Origin: QHCF01 sp003244275
GTDB taxonomy: Bacteria; Actinomycetota; Acidimicrobiia; Acidimicrobiales; QHCF01
Direction of reading: 5' to 3'
NCBI GenBank assembly: GCA_036806345.1
Contig: DAIROT010000001.1
Location: 1 to 64,000, forward strand
DNA length: 64,000 nt
Shown here: piece by piece, positions 58,836-64,000 of the stretch
Layout of the letters: each line of letters begins with the position of its first letter
Numbering within the stretch: position 1 is the first letter of the stretch
Made by a program: the position numbers and the translations under genes
The notes under the pieces: model-generated
Seen by the model: only the letters and a program-made list of their open reading frames with translations
Databases searched by the model: none
Told to the model about the DNA's origin: nothing

Positions 58836-59903
58836 ATGTTGGCCCCCCAGAGCGCATCGATGATCGAGGCGCTGGCTTCGGTAGCCCCGGGTCGTCCCTT
58901 ACGAGAAGGCCTCGATCGGATCCTCCAGGCCCGGATGGGGGCATTGATAGTGGTTGGGGACGACTCGGCAGTGCTTTCCATCTGCTCCGGCGGCTTCCTG
59001 CTGGACGCCGAGTTCAGCCCCCCGAGGTTGTCCGAGCTGGCCAAGATGGACGGGGCCATCATCCTGGCCCTCGACGCCAGTCGAATAGCCCGGGCCAATG
59101 TCCACCTGGTGCCCAACCCCGATGTGGCCACATCGGAGACCGGGACGCGACACCGCACGGCCGAGCGGGTGGCCCGCTCCATCGACGTGCCGGTGATCTC
59201 GGTGTCGGAGGATCAGTCGATAATCGCGGTGTACCGCCACGACCTCAAGCACCCCCTCCAGCCGATACCCCAACTGGTCAACCGGGCCAACCAGGCGCTC
59301 CAGACGCTGGAGCGCTACAAGAACCGCCTCGATGGCGTTACCCGGTCGCTGTCGGTGTCGGAGATCGAGGACCATGTGACGGTGCGCGACGTGGTGACCG
59401 TTCTGCAGCGGGCCGAGATGGTGCGCCGTATCGCCGAAGAGGTTGACGGCTACCTGGTGGAGCTGGGCGACGACGGCAGGCTGTTGATGCTCCAACTGGA
59501 CGAGCTGATGGGCGGGGTCAACGACGATCGCCGGCTGGTGGTGAGGGACTACCTCCACGAGCAACGCGCCTGGCACCTCGACCAGGCCATGGAGCAGCTG
59601 CGGACCATGTCCACCGAGAATCTGCTTGACCTCGACGCCATTGCCGCCGTGCTGCGCCTGGGTCACCTGGCCGATGGTCTGGATGCTGGTCTCACGCCCC
59701 GGGGCTATCGCCTCCTGTCGCAGATACCCAGACTGCCCGGCACGCTGGTCGATCCCATCGTGGCCCGTTTCGCCGATCTGCCCAAGGTCATGGGTGCCAC
59801 CGTGGGTGATCTGGAGCAGGTGGGAGGGATTGGGGCGGCCCGCGCCAGGCTGGTGAAGAACGGCCTGGGCCGCCTGGCCGAGGCCAGCACCATCGACCCA
59901 TAG
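58836..59903 (+). CDS. disA: diadenylate cyclase DisA (DNA integrity scanning)
   Basis: Makes c-di-AMP and binds branched DNA. The 355-aa protein has the DAC domain with D72-G73-A74 (AKMDGAIIL) and R105-H106-R107 (GTRHRTAER), the central helical spine, and a C-terminal helix-hairpin-helix region (VGGIGAARARLVKNGLGRL). Both catalytic motifs are intact. It follows radA. In this window its likely effectors are the potassium genes at 29-33 kb. Confidence 0.96.
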   Translation: MLAPQSASMIEALASVAPGRPLREGLDRILQARMGALIVVGDDSAVLSICSGGFLLDAEFSPPRLSELAKMDGAIILALDASRIARANVHLVPNPDVATSETGTRHRTAERVARSIDVPVISVSEDQSIIAVYRHDLKHPLQPIPQLVNRANQALQTLERYKNRLDGVTRSLSVSEIEDHVTVRDVVTVLQRAEMVRRIAEEVDGYLVELGDDGRLLMLQLDELMGGVNDDRRLVVRDYLHEQRAWHLDQAMEQLRTMSTENLLDLDAIAAVLRLGHLADGLDAGLTPRGYRLLSQIPRLPGTLVDPIVARFADLPKVMGATVGDLEQVGGIGAARARLVKNGLGRLAEASTIDP

Positions 59904-59943
59904 ATTCTTGCCCGCTCCCGGGCGCCGCGTCTACCCGCGCCAG

Positions 59944-59972
59944 TTGTGGGTAGGGCGTCAATCCCGTATCCT
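59944..59972 (+). promoter_or_regulatory. possible carD promoter
   Basis: TTGTGG (59944-59949), a 17-bp spacer and TATCCT (59967-59972), 35 bp before the carD ATG. Three of six -35 and four of six -10 bases match the consensus. Confidence 0.4.
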
Positions 59973-60007
59973 GGGGGTAGTCCCTTTAGCTCTGAGTTGG
60001 GAGAAGT

Positions 60008-60487
60008 ATGTCGTTCGATGTCGGTGACAAGGTCGTTTATCCTCACCACGGTGCAGCCGTGATCGAAAAGCGGGAGGACAAGGAGGTATTCGGGACGACC
60101 CGTGAGTACCTTGTCCTGCGTCTTGCCTACGGCGACCTCACCTTGATGGTGCCAACCGACAACACCGATGAGGTCGGCCTACGAGAGGTCATCAACGACG
60201 AAGAGGTCGAAGAGGTCTTTGCGGTCCTTCGCAAGAAGGAGGCGCGCATGCCTACCAACTGGTCCAGGCGCTACAAGAACCATGTCGAGAAGCTCAAGTC
60301 TGGTGACATCTATCAGGTGGCTGAGGTGGTGCGTAATCTGTCCATCCGAGACAAGGACAAGGGTTTGTCGGCGGGCGAGAAACGAATGTTGACCAGGGCC
60401 CGCCAGATCCTGGTCTCCGAGCTGACCTTCGCCATTGGCGTGAGCGAACCCGAGGCTGAGGCCAAGCTCAACGAGGCTCTGGTCTGA
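60008..60487 (+). CDS. carD: CarD-family RNA polymerase-binding transcription regulator
   Basis: CarD binds the beta subunit and stabilises open promoter complexes. The 159-aa protein has the RNAP-interaction domain DVGDKVVYPHHGAAVIEKRE and the DNA-contact region WSRRYKNHVEKLKSGDIYQV (with the key Trp), then EKRMLTRARQILVSEL. The ATG follows GGGAGAAGT. It precedes ispD, as in many actinobacteria. Its stop lies in a 15-bp tandem repeat. Confidence 0.96.
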   Translation: MSFDVGDKVVYPHHGAAVIEKREDKEVFGTTREYLVLRLAYGDLTLMVPTDNTDEVGLREVINDEEVEEVFAVLRKKEARMPTNWSRRYKNHVEKLKSGDIYQVAEVVRNLSIRDKDKGLSAGEKRMLTRARQILVSELTFAIGVSEPEAEAKLNEALV

Positions 60488-60525
60488 GGTCAGTGGGTCT
60501 GAGGTCAGTGGCGGTCTGAGATCAG
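60481..60525 (+). repeat. 15-bp tandem repeat at the carD stop
   Basis: GGTCTGAGGTCAGTG occurs at 60481-60495 and 60496-60510, with a third imperfect copy GGTCTGAGATCAG at 60513-60525. The first copy contains the carD TGA (60485-60487). The array fills the gap to ispD. Confidence 0.95.
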
Positions 60526-60530
60526 CCCCA

Positions 60531-61172
60531 TTGGTCGTCTGGGCCATAGTGGTGGCGGCTGGCCGGGGCAGTCGCTTCGGCAGGCCCAAGCAGTTCGAGT
60601 CGCTGGCTGGCCGCAGGGTCCTCGACTGGTCGGTGGAGGCGGCCCACTCCGTGGCTGACGGCATTGTGCTGGTGGTGCCCGACCCGGCTCCCGGACCTGT
60701 CCCGGCGGCAGGGGGCTGGGCCCATGTGACGGTGGTAGGCGGTGCTACCCGGGCCGCATCGGTAAGAGCCGGACTGGCTGTAGTTCCTGGTGACGCCGAG
60801 ATAATCGTCATTCATGACGCGGCCCGGCCTCTGGCCACGCCAGCCCTGTTCAAGGCGGTGGTGGACGCGGTGGCCTCGGGAGCCGACGGCGCCGTCCCGG
60901 GGGTGGCGTTGGTGGATACCATCAAGCGGGTGGTTGGCGGACAGGTCGTCCAGACGCTGGACCGAGCCTCGTTGGTTGGTGTCCAGACGCCGCAGGCATT
61001 CCGGGCCGGGTGGCTGCGAACCGCCCACCGGGGCGAGGCGGAGGGGACCGATGACTCCAGCCTGGTCGAGGCAGTAGGGGGCAACGTGGTTGTAGTCCCT
61101 GGTCAGCCTGCCAACATCAAGCTCACAGTGGACGCTGATCTGGCCGTGGCCGAGACGCTCCTTCAGCGGTGA
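60531..61172 (+). CDS. ispD: 2-C-methyl-D-erythritol 4-phosphate cytidylyltransferase
   Basis: Third step of the MEP isoprenoid route. The 213-aa protein has IVVAAGRGSRFGRPKQFESL, VVGGATRAASVRAGL, IHDAARPL and QTPQAFRAGWLRTAH. The start is TTG 60531; the upstream region is repeat sequence. It overlaps ispF by 4 bp. Confidence 0.95.
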   Translation: MVVWAIVVAAGRGSRFGRPKQFESLAGRRVLDWSVEAAHSVADGIVLVVPDPAPGPVPAAGGWAHVTVVGGATRAASVRAGLAVVPGDAEIIVIHDAARPLATPALFKAVVDAVASGADGAVPGVALVDTIKRVVGGQVVQTLDRASLVGVQTPQAFRAGWLRTAHRGEAEGTDDSSLVEAVGGNVVVVPGQPANIKLTVDADLAVAETLLQR

Positions 61173-61651
61173 GGACACGGGTGGGCCTGGGCTTCGATGT
61201 CCATCCCTTCAGCGCTGATCCCCGGCGGCGCCTGGTCCTGGGAGGCGTGACCCTGCCGGGAGAACTGGGCCTGGCCGGACACAGCGATGCGGATGTACTG
61301 GCCCACGCCGCGGCTGACGCCCTCTTGGGCGCGGCCGGGCTGGGTGACATCGGCACCCACTTCCCGGCACGAGATCCTGCCTGGGAGGACGTGGACAGCA
61401 TGTTCATCTTGACCCAGGTGGTGGACATGGTCGCCGAGGCCGGATGGGTCCCCGCCAACATCGACTGCACTGTGGTGGCAGAGGCACCGGCCCTGGCCCC
61501 CCACTGCCCCGCCATGGTGCGCCGCCTCGGGGAGGTGGTGGGAGCCCCGGTGAGTGTCAAGGCCAAGCGGGCCGAGGGCCTGGGAGCCATGGGACGCACC
61601 GAGGGGATGGCCTGCTGGGCGGTGGCCTTGGTCGAAGAGGTAGGTCGTTGA
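61169..61651 (+). CDS. ispF: 2-C-methyl-D-erythritol 2,4-cyclodiphosphate synthase
   Basis: Fifth step of the MEP route. The 160-aa protein has GLGFDVHPF with the zinc-binding Asp and His, LAGHSDADVLAHAAADALLG, and the end GRTEGMACWAVALV. GTG start overlapping ispD. In many actinobacteria cysS follows; here rlmB does directly, with a TTGA overlap. Confidence 0.96.
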   Translation: MRTRVGLGFDVHPFSADPRRRLVLGGVTLPGELGLAGHSDADVLAHAAADALLGAAGLGDIGTHFPARDPAWEDVDSMFILTQVVDMVAEAGWVPANIDCTVVAEAPALAPHCPAMVRRLGEVVGAPVSVKAKRAEGLGAMGRTEGMACWAVALVEEVGR

Positions 61652-62718
61652 GCCCCCGCCGCCAATCGGGATCCAGCCGGGGAGGACCCACCCCCAGACG
61701 AGGTGTCTCCGGCACGCCAGTCTCCCGCGGAAGACCCGTCGGAGCCCCAGTCTCCCGCGGTAAACCGTCCGGCAATCTCACCTCCCGCAGCGGCTCCACC
61801 GCGGCCACGCCAGCCCCTCGCAGCCGAGCTGCCAGTAACCCACTCCCCCGTGGGAGGCCACCCGTCGGTCGTCGGGGGGCCTCGCCCTCTAACCGGCGCA
61901 GCTCGCCTGCCAGCCCACCGCCCCAGGGTGGCAGCCTGGGGGGCGAGCAGGTGGAAGGCCGTCGAGCGGTGCTGGAGCTGCTGGCGGCCGGGCGGCGTCG
62001 CACCCGGGATGTGTGGGTGGCCGAGGGACTGGACCCGGCTCCCATCCTGGACGAGATCGGCAAGCGGGCTGCGGCACTCCGGGTGCCGGTCCGTGAGGTG
62101 GCCCGGGGCCGCCTGGACGGCGCAGCCAGGACCGACGCCCCCCAGGGCGTGCTGGCCCATGCCGACACGCTGCCTGAGGCCGATCTGGATGACCTGTGCC
62201 GGACGATCGATGTGGCCGCTCCGCCCTTCCTGGTTGTACTGGATGGGGTGACCGATCCCCACAACCTTGGGTCCGTGCTGCGCAGCGCCGAGGTGGCCGG
62301 GGTTACCGGTGTGGTGCTGCCCCGGCATCGCTCCGCCCACGTCACCCCCACCGTGGCCAAGGCGGCGGCCGGTGCCGTGGAGTATCTGCCCATGGCGGTG
62401 GTGCCGGGTATTCCCAGCGCACTGGCCGTCCTAGCCCGCCACGGCGTATGGACAGTGGGTCTGGATGCCAGCGCACCCGGCTCGGTGTTCTCGTTGGACT
62501 TGGCCGACCGGCCAGTCGCCCTGGTGCTCGGGGCTGAGGGCCGGGGCCTGGCTCGACTGACTCGCAAACGATGCGACGTGACGGTATCAATACCCCAGCT
62601 CGGCTCCCTCGGATCACTCAACGTCGCTGCCGCCGGTGCGGTGGCCTGCTTCGAGCTGGCCCGCCGTCGCCTGGAGGGCCTACGGGTTGTGGGCGGGGAA
62701 GACGGTTCGGACCGATGA
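61648..62718 (+). CDS. rlmB: 23S rRNA (guanosine-2'-O)-methyltransferase, TrmH/RlmB (SpoU) family
   Basis: 356 aa. The N-terminal 95 residues are a basic, Arg/Pro/Ser-rich extension with repeats (PVSRGRPVGAPVSRGKP). The substrate-binding domain starts at GEQVEGRRAVLELLAAGRRR. The trefoil-knot SPOUT domain has LDGVTDPHNLGSVLRSAEVA, LVLGAEGRGLARLTRKRCD, and IPQLGSLGSLNVAAAGAVAC. The start is TTG 61648 in a TTGA overlap with ispF. Confidence 0.92.
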   Translation: MSPRRQSGSSRGGPTPRRGVSGTPVSRGRPVGAPVSRGKPSGNLTSRSGSTAATPAPRSRAASNPLPRGRPPVGRRGASPSNRRSSPASPPPQGGSLGGEQVEGRRAVLELLAAGRRRTRDVWVAEGLDPAPILDEIGKRAAALRVPVREVARGRLDGAARTDAPQGVLAHADTLPEADLDDLCRTIDVAAPPFLVVLDGVTDPHNLGSVLRSAEVAGVTGVVLPRHRSAHVTPTVAKAAAGAVEYLPMAVVPGIPSALAVLARHGVWTVGLDASAPGSVFSLDLADRPVALVLGAEGRGLARLTRKRCDVTVSIPQLGSLGSLNVAAAGAVACFELARRRLEGLRVVGGEDGSDR

Positions 62719-63105
62719 CCCGCCGAGCGGCTCTGGGCACCTCGACCAGCAATTTCGGCGTGAGCCGGCGGGAGAGCCACGACGCCAGCGGCCTTTACGC
62801 CCGGTTCGCTCCCAGGCAGATCTCCACTGCTGAGGAGGTCAAGGCCCCTCCCGACCTGGCTGAGCCGATCGTCTGTGCCGACGCCCGCCACTTGGGGCGG
62901 ACAACTGCGTCGCGCTGGTGGTCACCTCGCCATATTTGCCGGTAAGGAGTACGAGGAGGCGCTCGGCCAAGGCGTCGTCCCGGCCCGCTATGTCGGGTAC
63001 CTGGAACTGCTGCGCGACGTTCTGGGCGAATGCGTCCGGGTGCTGGAGCCTGGTGGGCGGATTGCCGTCAACGTGGCCAATCTCGGGCGCAGACCATACC
63101 GTTAA
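62715..63105 (+). pseudogene. remnant of a DNA (N4/N6) methyltransferase, frameshifted and truncated
   Basis: Starts with ATG 62715 overlapping the rlmB stop and runs as AEPIVCADARHLG in one frame. DNCVALVVTSP appears in the next frame from 62900, and AGKEYEEALGQGVVPARYVG, then GGRIAVNVANLGRRPYR in the third, ending at TAA 63103. Together these are the front half of an amino-DNA-methyltransferase, with the TSPPY-type catalytic motif near 62924-62935. Two apparent single-base losses (near the GGGG at 62894 and the TTT near 62934) break it, and the C-terminal half is missing. Confidence 0.75.
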
Positions 63106-63133
63106 ACACCCGATCCCGGGGGTTGGGCTGACC

Positions 63134-63577
63134 ATGGACCTGGTGGCCGGCGATGCCCGCGGAGCAGCGTGGTATTTCGACGTCACTTGGGCGTTCACCG
63201 CGACAGGTGGAGGGCTCGTCCGCCCAGAGACGCTCTGGAAATCCGTTGGGCGGGTTGGCGTGCTGTCGGCGCTGGGAATCTCGCCGGTGGTCCTAATCTC
63301 GTCTTGTCTGCCGCCCCGCACCAGCAGTGGGGACCGTGTCCTGCGGGCCATTGGCCCGGGAGGGATTCACGATGTCATCGCCATGCTGGGAGCAACAGAT
63401 CGTCAGCGACTGTCCCAGTACGCCAAGGGCGGCCATTGCCTGCGGCCCCTTCCCGGCTTTTGGACGGTATCCGAAGTCAGATCCTGCTACCGCATCACCG
63501 GCGCAGCACGCTCACACAGTCCGACCGGACCGGCTGGCCAGGCACCGGCGGAGCCAGGCGGTGAAGGACGGCACTGA
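63134..63577 (+). pseudogene. 3' fragment of an uncharacterised gene, possibly a nuclease-like restriction partner
   Basis: The frame from ATG 63134 (MDLVAGDARGAAWYFDVTWA) runs through LLVTT-like text (PVVLISSCLPPRTSSGDRVL) and ends after LRPLPGFWTVSEV. The start looks internal, since the first residues read like the middle of a domain. A PD-(D/E)xK-like nuclease is possible from the FDV and strand pattern, but I cannot confirm it. It lies next to the methyltransferase remnant and overlaps the oppositely oriented oxidase gene by 83 bp. Confidence 0.5.
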
Positions 63578-63872
63578 CTGGCTCCACTGTCACACGATCG
63601 TCGGCCGGCGAGATGGTAGAAGCCATCCCGTCCACGATCAGGCTGTAGCCGTCAGGTTCGGACGGTGGCCAAAGTAGGGTGACCTGGGGGCGCCGGACGA
63701 GGTTGGCCAGGCTGCGGGAGCCGGCCCTGGTCACCAGGGCTCCTCCATCCCACCCCACTGCGATGGCAACCGCGTGGGGACGACCATCGTCGTTGACCGT
63801 CACCAGGTAGGGCGCCATCCGGTAGCTGCCCAGCTCCTGGCGGAGCCGGTCCAGGCCGATGGGCACGCTCAC
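63495..63872 (-). CDS. pyridoxamine 5'-phosphate oxidase-like (flavin/F420 split-barrel) protein
   Basis: A 125-aa split beta-barrel protein. LGSYRMAPYLVTVNDDGRPH is the usual N-terminal strand pattern, followed by VTRAGSRSLANLVRRPQVTL and LIVDGMAST. The family binds FMN or F420 and acts on small molecules or cofactors. GTG start at 63872. Function is not determined. Its 3' end overlaps the fragment on the plus strand. Confidence 0.78.
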   Translation of the reverse strand: MSVPIGLDRLRQELGSYRMAPYLVTVNDDGRPHAVAIAVGWDGGALVTRAGSRSLANLVRRPQVTLLWPPSEPDGYSLIVDGMASTISPADDRVTVEPVSAVLHRLAPPVPGQPVRSDCVSVLRR

Positions 63873-64000
63873 CAGGCCAGCCTAGTGAGGATGGCCGCTC
63901 CTAGTTCACCAGACTCAGGCCTCTCATGAGCATTAGTCCACGCCGCCCACCCGCCCATCGCCCCTTTCGTGACCACCCAAATCACTACGCCGGCAACCAG
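63873..64000. other. window end, no feature identified
   Basis: 128 bp upstream of the oxidase gene. It probably contains that gene's promoter, but I see no convincing -10/-35 pair on the minus strand and no other gene. Confidence 0.5.

Noticed and set aside
62715..62945. Selenoprotein explanation for the broken methyltransferase
   Set aside because: The interruption involves frame changes and TAA stops, not an in-frame TGA.

Overview
The window is a 64 kb piece of a high-GC actinobacterial chromosome. It is almost entirely core housekeeping genes with very short intergenic gaps. Gene order and family content (RsrA/SigR pair, DUF2342 metalloprotease, BldG-type STAS protein, GlnE, CarD next to DisA/IspD/IspF, DUF1998 helicase) point to Actinomycetota. 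Ftsh and Lsr2 are absent where they usually sit in this neighbourhood, which suggests a deep-branching class such as Acidimicrobiia; that placement is inference. Two runs of exactly 10 N (3030-3039 inside rplJ, 36247-36256 inside topA) show this is a gapped draft scaffold, and both genes should be read as single genes with missing sequence.

Layout. 1-16118 (+): tRNA-Trp, secE-nusG-rplK-rplA, an L10 leader and rplJ-rplL, then rpoB-rpoC behind a clear sigma-A-type promoter, then rpsL-rpsG-fusA-tuf-rpsJ. The ribosomal run stops at rpsJ. 16147-25555: glnE (-), nadE, a small uncharacterised protein, a group 2 sigma factor, a selenocysteine tRNA (-), a HAD phosphatase (-), a class E-like sortase and its secreted, membrane-anchored neighbour. 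25577-41038: DUF1998 helicase (-), BldG-like STAS protein and RsbW-like kinase, a potassium module (two TrkA/RCK proteins and a KimA-like permease fused to an OB-fold), H+-pyrophosphatase, topA, tmk, a membrane protein, holB and tRNA-Thr(CGU). 41097-53607 (+): SigR-like ECF factor with zinc anti-sigma, DUF2342 metalloprotease, tilS, hpt, folE, folP, a degenerate phosphatase-like protein, folB, folK, panC, panD, nadB, nadC, coaX, lysS, mostly with overlapping start and stop codons. This strip makes folate, pantothenate/CoA and NAD. 53680-62718: polyprenyl synthase (-), then clpC, radA, disA, carD, ispD, ispF, rlmB. 62715-64000: decayed or mis-sequenced DNA methyltransferase, a 3' fragment of a second gene, and a small flavin-type oxidase (-).

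How it fits together. DisA makes c-di-AMP, and the KimA-like permease and TrkA/RCK proteins belong to families that c-di-AMP controls in other bacteria, so a c-di-AMP/K+ circuit can be proposed within this window. IspD and IspF feed isoprenoid precursors to the polyprenyl synthase. NadE completes the NAD route begun by NadB and NadC.

The most distinctive signals are: (i) a permease-OB-fold fusion; (ii) short tandem repeats of 7-18 bp at gene ends and inside surface loops of core proteins, several of which include a stop codon; (iii) Asn and Met at two positions of the rifampicin pocket of RpoB; (iv) a tRNA-Sec gene; (v) rpsJ separated from the rest of the S10 operon. I did not find a clearly new multi-gene defence or metabolic system.
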